A stretch of 50,607 nucleotides of DNA, taken from positions 1 to 50,607 of the IMG/VR virus record IMGVR_UViG_3300010400_000025; one strand, written 5' to 3'. The stretch comes from a virus. Positions within the stretch are counted from its first letter, which is position 1; each line of letters opens with the position of its first letter. Below, piece by piece: positions 43,875 to 50,607 of the stretch. Position numbers and translations under genes: made by a program. The notes below the pieces were generated by a model. That model saw nothing but the letters and a program-made list of their open reading frames with translations, did not search any database and was not told the origin of the DNA.

Positions 43875-46106
43875 CTAGACCTGGTTAGAGCCGAAGGCGG
43901 GCTCGCTTCCCGGCTGTGTGGTCGCTGGTGGCGCCGGTCCGTTGGCCGCGCCTTCGGCCCCTTGATCGGCAGGCGCCTCGGTGCCGTCGCCGCCAGGGGG
44001 TGGCAGCTGTTGCTGCGGTCCGCCCGTGCCACCCATGCGGTTCTGCGTCACGATCGACGGCATGCCTGCCGATAGCGCCTCGGTGAGATCGATGCGATCG
44101 TCGAGACGCTTCACCGCTTCCTTTGCGAGCCAGTAGGGAGTGATACCGGGTATCTGCATCAGCAGCGGCGCCAATTCCTTGAAATTCTGCACTTCGACGG
44201 CCTGGTTCGGCTTGCCCGAGCTTCCCGCCTCGACCTCCAGGTAAAGCTCGGCGCTGATCTCGGCGAGCGTCAGCTGCGGCCACAGCGCGCCGGGTCCGAC
44301 AACCTCCTTGACCTTTTCCTCGGACATCTCCTTGAGCAGGATTTGACCGCTAGAGCGGGCGATCACGGTGAGGAAGGAATCGAGGTCGTCGATCGCCGCC
44401 TGGTCGTCGGAATTCGTCGAGTTCGCGGCAATCGCGCTCTCAGTCGCCGTGGCCTGCGCGGTGGCGCCGAATTGCGCTTCGCTGGAGCCGACTACCAGCT
44501 GTATGTCAGTGAAGGTCTGACCCGTCTCGTAGAGGTTTGGGTCTACCCCAGGAACCGGCACGGCCTGCAGGATTTTGGCGATGTCGGCCTGATCGGGCAA
44601 GTTGATGCCGATCGCGTCGAACGCCACTTGGGTCTTCAGGCTGTTGACGTCCTCTTCTTCGAAGACCCCATTAGGATAGACCCAGCGCGGGCGCGCCGCC
44701 TGCCGGTGCTCGCGCTGCCCCTGGCGGGCGCCGTTGTAGTCCTGCTGCTGGCTCCACATCAGGCGGACGTCGCTCGGCGGGAACAGCGAACTCTCGCTCT
44801 CGACCGCATTGAACGTGAGGCAGTAGACCGGCCAGAAGTCTTCCACGAAAACGTCGGGCTTTTCGGCCTTGCGCAGGAAACAATCGTGGCCGTCAGCCAC
44901 GTAGTAGACCAGACCGGACAGCTTATCGTATTGTTTCCACACGCAAACGAGCCCGGTGCCTTTGCTCTCGACGACCGAGTCAGCCTCGTCGTCATCACGC
45001 ACGTAGTTCGGTGAATCGACTTTCTCGCTGCTGATGCCGGTCGGCGAATAGCCGGTGTAATTCTTCTCCAGATCGACGCCGAACACTTCTTGGACCTGAT
45101 CAGCCGTGTACATGTATTCGAGCGTGATGTGCCGCGCTCCGATGAAGCCGACAAGCTCGCGGCAGAGCTTGTCGGGGATCACCCGCGTGGCCTGCGGATA
45201 GTCGAAGATCAGACCCTCGCGCAGCACGATCTCGGGCTCGTTCTGCAAGCTCTCGATCGACAGCTGAAGCTCGGTGATCTCGGGATCGTCGGGGTCGACC
45301 GGGTTCTCGGGGTCCTGAACGCGCTCGGTCAGGTGCTGCAAATGGTCGAGACGCGCGCGGGCGTCGGCCAGCTTCTCGGTCATGCCTGGGCGAGGTCCCA
45401 TCTCGCGCTGGAAGCCGATCTCGACATAGCCGACGCCCGTCGTGCAGGCGCGTCTAACCATCATTTTCATGCCGGTTTTGAAGTCGACGGGTTTTTGCTC
45501 GCGCATGGCCTGCGCGTAGAGAAGCTCCAGCGTTTTGCCGATCTTGTCGATCTGCTGGCGGCGCTGCATGCCCTGCTGGTAGTCGGCGATGATCGACTGA
45601 GCCTGGGTGAAGGCCTGCATCATCTCCGGCGTCGGCTCTTCCATGACCGGCTCGCCGGTCACCGGATCGGGTGTCGGCTGCGCCTGGGCCAACATTTGTT
45701 GGGCCATCTGGATGGTCTGCATCGCCATCATGAAGCTCTGCGGATTCTCGTCCCAAACCATGAAATCCATGGTTTCACGGCGCCGCGCCACGGCCTTCGG
45801 ATTCTTGGCGTAGAGGCTGGCGGTCTTGCGCTTGACGTGGCGACCGGCGAGGTTGGCGACGTAGTTTCCCTCGGTCCAATCAGGCATGCGGCCCGTGCGC
45901 GCGACGAACATATCCTCGCGCATCGCCTTGAACGCCTTGGCGTGAAATTCCTTGTCGCTCTTGATCGATTTCTGGATTTTCTTGACCAGCGCTTTTTCGG
46001 ATTCAGTGACGTTTTTGTACTTGTCGTCATTGGCTGGCGCGACAGGTCCCGGCGCCGCCGCGACATCGTCGTCTTCCATCACCGTGTTCGGCATGTATTC
46101 AGCCAT
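43875..46106 (-). CDS. Portal protein
   Basis: A 743-residue protein placed between the large terminase and the scaffold. MAEYMPNTVMEDDDVAAAPG is followed by a helical region; AGRHVKRKTASLYAKNPKAV near residue 80 and QVQEVFGVDLEKNYTGYSPT in the middle are portal-like. A long C-terminal helical and Pro/Gly-rich tail (GPQQQLPPPGGDGTEAPADQ) is present, as in podovirus portals with barrel extensions. It forms the DNA entry and exit ring. The GTG at 46115 is an alternative start. Confidence 0.88.
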   Translation of the reverse strand: MAEYMPNTVMEDDDVAAAPGPVAPANDDKYKNVTESEKALVKKIQKSIKSDKEFHAKAFKAMREDMFVARTGRMPDWTEGNYVANLAGRHVKRKTASLYAKNPKAVARRRETMDFMVWDENPQSFMMAMQTIQMAQQMLAQAQPTPDPVTGEPVMEEPTPEMMQAFTQAQSIIADYQQGMQRRQQIDKIGKTLELLYAQAMREQKPVDFKTGMKMMVRRACTTGVGYVEIGFQREMGPRPGMTEKLADARARLDHLQHLTERVQDPENPVDPDDPEITELQLSIESLQNEPEIVLREGLIFDYPQATRVIPDKLCRELVGFIGARHITLEYMYTADQVQEVFGVDLEKNYTGYSPTGISSEKVDSPNYVRDDDEADSVVESKGTGLVCVWKQYDKLSGLVYYVADGHDCFLRKAEKPDVFVEDFWPVYCLTFNAVESESSLFPPSDVRLMWSQQQDYNGARQGQREHRQAARPRWVYPNGVFEEEDVNSLKTQVAFDAIGINLPDQADIAKILQAVPVPGVDPNLYETGQTFTDIQLVVGSSEAQFGATAQATATESAIAANSTNSDDQAAIDDLDSFLTVIARSSGQILLKEMSEEKVKEVVGPGALWPQLTLAEISAELYLEVEAGSSGKPNQAVEVQNFKELAPLLMQIPGITPYWLAKEAVKRLDDRIDLTEALSAGMPSIVTQNRMGGTGGPQQQLPPPGGDGTEAPADQGAEGAANGPAPPATTQPGSEPAFGSNQV

Positions 46107-46115
46107 TGAGTACAC

Positions 46116-47777
46116 TCAAAACAGACGTGCAGCTGCTGCCGTCCGCTTCTCCTTCATCCATTTGTCGTTTTGCTGCAAGAACGCCAGGCTGCCGGGGACC
46201 GGCTCGGTCTTCGGCTTGGTGCTGCGCTGCGGGCCGTACTGTCGCGTCAGCCCGGTGCCGATCAGCGACAGCGCATCGACGAAGTCGTCATGCGTGCCAT
46301 TCGGAAACGCCAGCATCTGCTCGATCGCCTTGGCGGTCCACCCAGCCCACGCCGGAAGATGCAGCTTGCCCATGTTGGCCCGCGCCACGATCGACTGCGC
46401 ACGCTGCTGCTTGTCGGATGCCGACGGCACCTCGACGATGTTGAGGTAGTGGCCTGTCTCGGCGATGCGCTTGCGCAGGAACGGCCCGATCGACTTGCCG
46501 ATATGATCCTTTTCAGCCCACCACACGAGCGGTCGCGTCGGGCCGGTGACCATGGTGAGGATCGCCTCGACGACGCGGTCGGTCGGCACTTTTTGCCAGA
46601 AGCATTCGGTCAGCCAAATGTCCTCCTGCTGATCAACGCCGACCTTGAGCAGCACCGTGAAGTCATTGCGCTGCTTCAGGCCGACCGCATGGTCGCTGGC
46701 ACAGTAGTAGCGAAGCTCCTTGGGGAGGTCCGCCGGGTTGTACAGGTGGATGTTCTCACGCTGGAACAGGATGCCCGCGTCGAGCGTCGGCTTGCCCTGG
46801 TAGAGCGCTTCGAAATTCAGCGGCCCCATCAGGGCGCGCTGCTCCTCCAGGAAGTCGAGATCGAAATTATCAGGCCCGTCGGGCCACAGCGCCTCGCCAG
46901 GCGCGCGCCCGAGCGTGTCGTTCTCCTCCGCTATGGCGGGCAACTCGATGATCTTGATGCGGCTGGCGAGCCTCTCGTTAAAGTACGGATTCTCGTCGGT
47001 GTTGCTGTTGGTCAGGCGCCCGATCGGGTCGTCGGTATGCCACCGGGTGAAGGTCATGATGACCAGCTTGAGGCCACGGCGGCGGGTCATGGCGACCTTG
47101 GTGAACCAGTTCCACGCCTGATCGCGGATCGCCTGGCTCTGCGCCTCCTTGTCGTCCTTGATCAGGTCGTCGCAGATCAGCAGATGGGCGCCGCGCCCGG
47201 TGAGCGCGCCACCGCGACCGACGAACGACAGCAACCCGCCTTTTTCGGTCTGGAGACGATCCTTGGCGGTGCCGCCGCGCCGCAGCTTGAAGCCGGGGAA
47301 CACCTGGTGGTGCTGCGGCGAATTCATGATGGCGCGGACGTCGGCGCCGAAGTCCATGGCGAATTCGTCGGAATAGGTGCTGACGACGATATCGTGGTCA
47401 GGATGCCTGCCAGCGTACCACGCTGGCAGGCGCCTGCTGACCAACTCCGATTTGCCGTGCCTCGGCGCCGTCACCAGGATGAGGAACGGTATATTACCCC
47501 GCTCCACTTCTTCAAGAGCCCTGGCGATCTTGCGGTGATGCTTGGCGTCCTTGTAGCGGCTGCGGGTGACGTCGCTGACGTCCTCGGGATCGGGCATCGT
47601 GAAGTGGATGTATTTGAGCAGATCGTCCCGCGCCTCGATCGCCACCTTCTGGCGCGATGCCACCTTGAGGCCGCGCTCGGCCTCCTGCTCGGCGCGCTTG
47701 GCGTTCAGGTAGCGGGCACGCGCGGCGTGCCGGTTCTCCTGAAGCCGTTTGTAGGTGGGCGGGACGTCGTACCTCAT
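46116..47777 (-). CDS. terL: Terminase large subunit
   Basis: A 553-residue packaging motor. The ATG at 47777 overlaps the previous stop (ATGA), which rules out the longer frame to 47996. ATPase: Walker A VTAPRHGKSE (102-111), Walker B LLICDD (199-204), coupling-type TFTRWH near 240. Nuclease domain: CASDHAVGLKQ near 360 with a catalytic Asp, and HDDFVDALSL near 500. Basic N-terminus (RLQENRHAARARYLNAKRAE). It cuts and translocates DNA into the procapsid, together with a small subunit that is not adjacent (see 9964). Confidence 0.93.
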   Translation of the reverse strand: MRYDVPPTYKRLQENRHAARARYLNAKRAEQEAERGLKVASRQKVAIEARDDLLKYIHFTMPDPEDVSDVTRSRYKDAKHHRKIARALEEVERGNIPFLILVTAPRHGKSELVSRRLPAWYAGRHPDHDIVVSTYSDEFAMDFGADVRAIMNSPQHHQVFPGFKLRRGGTAKDRLQTEKGGLLSFVGRGGALTGRGAHLLICDDLIKDDKEAQSQAIRDQAWNWFTKVAMTRRRGLKLVIMTFTRWHTDDPIGRLTNSNTDENPYFNERLASRIKIIELPAIAEENDTLGRAPGEALWPDGPDNFDLDFLEEQRALMGPLNFEALYQGKPTLDAGILFQRENIHLYNPADLPKELRYYCASDHAVGLKQRNDFTVLLKVGVDQQEDIWLTECFWQKVPTDRVVEAILTMVTGPTRPLVWWAEKDHIGKSIGPFLRKRIAETGHYLNIVEVPSASDKQQRAQSIVARANMGKLHLPAWAGWTAKAIEQMLAFPNGTHDDFVDALSLIGTGLTRQYGPQRSTKPKTEPVPGSLAFLQQNDKWMKEKRTAAAARLF

Positions 47778-47980
47778 TGCGCAACTGTTGAGTTGAAATA
47801 CCGCACGATGATCGGTTGCAACAGGCCGCTGACGTAGCCGAACAGCAGGCCGAGCAGCTTGGCGATGGTCGGGCTCTCGACATCCACGAAGCCGAACAGG
47901 ACGACCGCGATCAGCCCGAAAAACCCCACCACGATTAGGATCGCGATGATGCTGCGCGTGATGGCGTCGTGGGTCGTCAT
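47774..47980 (-). CDS. Two-helix membrane protein, holin candidate (68 aa)
   Basis: MTTHDAITRSIIAILIVVGF then FGLIAVVLFGFVDVESPTIA gives a first strong helix; KLLGLLFGYVSGLLQPIIV gives a second. Small size, two helices and position next to other lysis-type membrane genes fit a class II holin. Overlaps the neighbouring gene (ATGA) and the terminase start. The holin role is inferred. Confidence 0.6.
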   Translation of the reverse strand: MTTHDAITRSIIAILIVVGFFGLIAVVLFGFVDVESPTIAKLLGLLFGYVSGLLQPIIVRYFNSTVAQ

Positions 47981-48207
47981 TTGCCAGCCTGCGCACGCAG
48001 CGCCGCAGCGATCAGCGGGCCGTCCTGGCCTTGCGGCGGCGGCACAAAATCGGTGCCGTTGTAGGTGAACCCAGCGGCGCAATACTTATCCTCGGCGAGC
48101 ACCATGGTGTGGCCTGCGGGCGGTATCCAGTAATCGTTCGTGCCGTCCCAATCGACGACGTCGGCGACGAATTGACCCGCCGTGTTGACCATCGCGTAAG
48201 CCGCCAT
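47977..48207 (-). CDS. Small tail-fibre-module protein (76 aa)
   Basis: MAAYAMVNTAGQFVADVVDW continues DGTNDYWIPPAGHTMVLAED. The VVDWDG...W-x-PP-x-G pattern recurs in short proteins near tail fibres of proteobacterial phages. A strand-rich fold is expected. Function unknown. Confidence 0.6.
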   Translation of the reverse strand: MAAYAMVNTAGQFVADVVDWDGTNDYWIPPAGHTMVLAEDKYCAAGFTYNGTDFVPPPQGQDGPLIAAALRAQAGK

Positions 48208-48209
48208 AT

Positions 48210-48476
48210 TCAGTCTCCGGCCAGGTTCAGCATTTCCATGACATGCTGATGCACGCGCTGCCGTTCGGCTGCGGCAGCGACTTTGGGAAAGCCGACGCCC
48301 ATGCCGAGCGCATTGAGCAGGATGATCACGACCAGCACGATGGCCACGCACAGCGTCAGCACGCGCACGATGCGCGCCAGCGGCTCCGGCGTGCCAAGCT
48401 CGCCAACCGCCCAGTAGACCAGTGCTGCGCCGCCGCAGACGCACAGGATGTAGATCGCGGCATAGAGCATCGGCAT
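48210..48476 (-). CDS. Two-helix membrane protein, second holin-like candidate (88 aa)
   Basis: AGGAGG precedes ATG. MPMLYAAIYILCVCGGAALV and LTLCVAIVLVVIILLNALGM are two transmembrane helices, with a charged C-terminal tail (AAAERQRVHQHVMEMLNLAG). Could be a holin or antiholin paired with the gene at 47774. No family recognised. Confidence 0.6.
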   Translation of the reverse strand: MPMLYAAIYILCVCGGAALVYWAVGELGTPEPLARIVRVLTLCVAIVLVVIILLNALGMGVGFPKVAAAAERQRVHQHVMEMLNLAGD

Positions 48477-48484
48477 GGTGCCTC

Positions 48485-48688
48485 CTATTTCTTCTCGACG
48501 TGCGGAAAACAGCGTTCGATCATCGCCATCTCGCGTACCGCCCGACGTTCGTTCTGCCTGTCATTCACGAAGTACAAAACTCCCAATGTCGCTGCCTGCA
48601 ACAGCACCAGGACGAGCAGACCGGGTGAGCCCTTCAGCGCGTCGATCGTGCTGCCAGCTACCTTCCCGGCTTGCTCCGGTATGCTCAT
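48485..48688 (-). CDS. Single-pass membrane protein, spanin/holin-like (67 aa)
   Basis: MSIPEQAGKVAGSTIDALKG is followed by a hydrophobic helix (SPGLLVLVLLQAATLGVLYF) and a charged, helical end (VNDRQNERRAVREMAMIERC). One helix plus a charged coil resembles an inner-membrane spanin or small lysis regulator, but no lipoprotein partner was found. Overlaps the preceding gene (ATGA). Confidence 0.55.
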   Translation of the reverse strand: MSIPEQAGKVAGSTIDALKGSPGLLVLVLLQAATLGVLYFVNDRQNERRAVREMAMIERCFPHVEKK

Positions 48689-49008
48689 GGCAGCGCAACA
48701 AAGCTGTTCGCCCTGGCGTCCCAGATGCCGCCCAGGGCGAATTCAATATCGGCATCCGGCACGGCTGCGCCGCCCTCGGTTTCAAGCGTCTCGGCGATCG
48801 TCGGATTGCTCGCAGCAACATGTTGCGCGAGCAGCAACGCGGCGTCGTCGCCCGTGAAGATGCGAGCGCAGTAGGCGATGCGGTTGGCGTGGTTCGGCGT
48901 GCTTTCGGCCTCGGTAGCGACGTTCTGCGCGACCTTGAGCGCGATGAAGCTCACCCTGGTGTAGAACGTCGGGTCCGACGCGGCGTTGATGATGTCGGTG
49001 GTAGCCAT
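48685..49008 (-). CDS. Fibre-module hypothetical protein (107 aa)
   Basis: MATTDIINAASDPTFYTRVS with helical segments (FIALKVAQNVATEAESTPNH) looks folded and Ala-rich. Starts with TGATG coupling behind the gene at 49008. The position between fibre and terminase suggests a minor tail or head protein. No family recognised. Confidence 0.6.
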   Translation of the reverse strand: MATTDIINAASDPTFYTRVSFIALKVAQNVATEAESTPNHANRIAYCARIFTGDDAALLLAQHVAASNPTIAETLETEGGAAVPDADIEFALGGIWDARANSFVALP

Positions 49009-49259
49009 CAGTGGCCTCCTGCGAGAACGTTTTCGACCGTCGGCCCGCCGAACAGGCTGTCCGGCGCGGCGAGTATCTGCTGGTTGGTCGGATCGGCGGG
49101 CGCGATGGTGCCGCCTTCGGCGATGTAGCGCAGCCAATCGCCCTGCGTGCAGGCGTCGTTGAGCCACCAGATCGTGTCATCATCGCCCACGGCGCGGATC
49201 AGCTGCTCGGGCGGCGGCATGTCATTGACGACGTATTGGGCGGACACGAAATTGGGCAT
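49008..49259 (-). CDS. Small protein after the tail fibre (83 aa)
   Basis: The fibre stop and this ATG overlap (TGATG), with GGGAGG upstream. MPNFVSAQYVVNDMPPPEQL is followed by VGDDDTIWWLNDACTQGDWL. Position and size match fibre-assembly or fibre-cap proteins, but no named family was recognised. Confidence 0.6.
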   Translation of the reverse strand: MPNFVSAQYVVNDMPPPEQLIRAVGDDDTIWWLNDACTQGDWLRYIAEGGTIAPADPTNQQILAAPDSLFGGPTVENVLAGGH

Positions 49260-50607
49260 CACATCCTCCCGTTGACCGTGACGGTCGAACCAAATCTGGC
49301 AAAATTGGTTGTGGCGGGGGTCGTCAGCGACGTGCGAACTTCCGACACATAGCAGCCATCAGAACCCAGGCTCAAAGTGCCGACAGTTGCTGAAAATGCG
49401 TTGGCAGCAAAATAGTTAGCACCGCTCAGAATTGGATTAGGTCTTGGCGCCACTGGCAAATACGCTGCGTACAGATAAGCGGTGCTTGCTTGAACGAAGC
49501 CGTAGAATGCCCCCCACGTCTGCTGCCAGTAGCGCTGACACTTGGCGAGTTCAGTACTGTATTCCGGTATCTCAAAACGCGGCGGCAAGCCGGTGTTGAG
49601 TGGATCAAGGTACAAGCCGACATCGAACAGTTCATAGACAGCACCGGCTGCTGCAAGACCGTTGGTCAAACCCGCCAGTGAGAATGAGTTGGTCGCTAGC
49701 CAAGTATTACCCGATGCCGCCTGAAAGTTGGCCCCGCTTCCAACTGAGATCGTGACGTACATGCCACGCACTTCAGTGGTATCCCACACGCCAGTAGTGT
49801 CGCCGGGGACCACGAACACTTGTTCCGTGTCGGTGTTTGCCTGCCCCGCGCTGATGGTGAATGGCACAACGTAACAGCGGTTAGCCGGACCGTTGCGGAG
49901 CGATGCTGCATAGGTACCTGCTGGTCCCTTGAAACCAAAACGAAGGATGACTTGCCGTGCACCCGCTGCACCCCAACCGAAGTCCGCGATCTGTTTCCCT
50001 TCGATGGCTTGCAGCCACTGTTGGTACTCGTTAGCGGCAAGCGCTGCGTCGGCAGTGCCAACAGTGAGGCGTATACGGTCGGCTGATTTGTTCGGCGTCC
50101 GCAATTGCACACGCTGCGCTGACTGGGTGCCGCCTGAGATCGTTGCAGTCAGCCACTGGTCTGCGGCGTAGTACGACAACGAAGCCACTGGACCGCCTAG
50201 TGTGTCGCCCCATTCCTGGCTGACCTGCATGGCAGGATTGACAATCCTGTTGCGCGCCTGGGCGGTCGGCACAGCGCCAGCCGCCGCCAGCGCCGCCGTC
50301 ACGAAGGCCGTCGTCGCCACGCTGGTGTCGTTGTCGCCACCTGCCGGAGTTGGCGCCTGCGGGTTGCCCGTGAAAACCGGGCTGGCAAGATCAGCCTTGA
50401 GCGCGAGAGCGGGGGTGAAGGAGTTGAGGACGGTTTCGATCTCGCCCAACGTGTCAAAGCCAGGCGAAGCAGTGCCCTTGAGCAGGTTGATCGCAGTCTG
50501 GACGAAAGCAGTGGTGGCAATCGCAGTGCCGTTGTTGCCCGCTGCGAGCGTCGGCGCCGTCGGGTTCCCGGTCAATGCCGGGGAGGCCAGCGGCGCGAAT
50601 GTCGCCG
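49259..50607 (-). CDS. Tail fibre / receptor-binding protein, C-terminal part
   Basis: Continuation of the gene that starts at 1057. Residues about 353-801 carry further PALTGNPTAPT...IATTAFV repeats (the IATTAFV/VATTAFV units), then a NLLKGTASPGFDTLGEIETV shaft-like segment. The receptor-binding-type C-terminus follows: Gln/Trp-rich (ALPAMQVSQEWGDTLGG-like start near residue 490) and ending in LTTPATTNFARFGSTVTVNG. The C-terminal half resembles phage tail-fibre tip domains. Together with 1-1057 it forms one protein of about 801 residues. Confidence 0.85.
   Translation of the reverse strand, partial: ATFAPLASPALTGNPTAPTLAAGNNGTAIATTAFVQTAINLLKGTASPGFDTLGEIETVLNSFTPALALKADLASPVFTGNPQAPTPAGGDNDTSVATTAFVTAALAAAGAVPTAQARNRIVNPAMQVSQEWGDTLGGPVASLSYYAADQWLTATISGGTQSAQRVQLRTPNKSADRIRLTVGTADAALAANEYQQWLQAIEGKQIADFGWGAAGARQVILRFGFKGPAGTYAASLRNGPANRCYVVPFTISAGQANTDTEQVFVVPGDTTGVWDTTEVRGMYVTISVGSGANFQAASGNTWLATNSFSLAGLTNGLAAAGAVYELFDVGLYLDPLNTGLPPRFEIPEYSTELAKCQRYWQQTWGAFYGFVQASTAYLYAAYLPVAPRPNPILSGANYFAANAFSATVGTLSLGSDGCYVSEVRTSLTTPATTNFARFGSTVTVNGRM

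Noticed and set aside
46170-47837. A 555-codon plus-strand open frame
   Set aside because: Antisense to the large terminase, which has clear Walker and nuclease motifs.
1-50607. tRNA genes
   Set aside because: No cloverleaf with a convincing T-arm (GGTTCRA) and acceptor stem was seen by eye. A tRNA search tool would settle this.
1-50607. CRISPR array
   Set aside because: The repeats found (intergenic elements, ACTTGGGTC array, operators) lack regular repeat-spacer structure.

Overview
The window looks like one complete, circular (or circularly permuted) genome of a temperate tailed phage, cut open inside its tail-fibre gene. Position 1 and position 50607 join in frame on the minus strand and restore a single protein of about 801 residues. 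Morphogenesis genes are podovirus-like: terminase, a roughly 743-residue portal, scaffold, capsid, a tail-tubular-A/B-like pair, MCDP-type and large internal virion (ejection) proteins, and virion peptidoglycan hydrolases. A tyrosine integrase and an XRE repressor indicate a temperate lifestyle. No phage RNA polymerase is visible and the promoters look sigma70-like, so host polymerase is probably used. High GC, a GapR-like (DUF2312) protein and the DUF2800/DUF2815/family-A polymerase set suggest an alphaproteobacterial host, perhaps a Hyphomicrobiales (rhizobial) species. That host call is inference.

Layout. (1) 50607 to 49259 plus 1057 to 1 (minus): tail fibre, preceded at 1062-1382 by a small partner gene. 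(2) 1436-2457 (minus): small accessory genes, one with its own promoter under nested palindromes and its own terminator. (3) 2461-3087: non-coding region with two long near-perfect hairpins and regulatory palindromes. (4) 3088-5934 (plus): early or accessory operon (GP88-family protein plus small proteins) with a structured intergenic element repeated three times, closed by a strong terminator. (5) 20868 down to 6144 (minus): replication and recombination operon: RusA resolvase, SNF2-type helicase, DUF2800 nuclease, DUF2815 ssDNA-binding protein, GapR-like protein, MazG-like protein, DEDD exonuclease, methyltransferase, DNA polymerase, a possible small terminase, primase-helicase. (6) 20869-21124: divergent control region. 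(7) 21125-27888 (plus): repressor, integrase, then a tightly coupled operon of small proteins rich in zinc ribbons. (8) 27889-28339: non-coding, with ACTTGGGTC direct repeats, paired operator-like sites and a terminator. (9) 49259 down to 28340 (minus): holin candidates, terminase, portal, scaffold, capsid, tail tube, two GNAT-like proteins, ejection proteins, peptidoglycan hydrolases, endolysin. A lone plus-strand membrane-protein gene with its own promoter lies inside this late block at 30835.

The units appear to be tied together by one DNA element, TGTGACATAC (best copies are palindromic, TGTG-N5-CACA), found at most transcription-unit boundaries and overlapping candidate -10 regions. It is a good candidate operator for the repressor at 21125. 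Many neighbouring genes overlap by ATGA, GTGA or TGATG, so translational coupling is pervasive. All functions are inferred from motifs read by eye; no database search was run.
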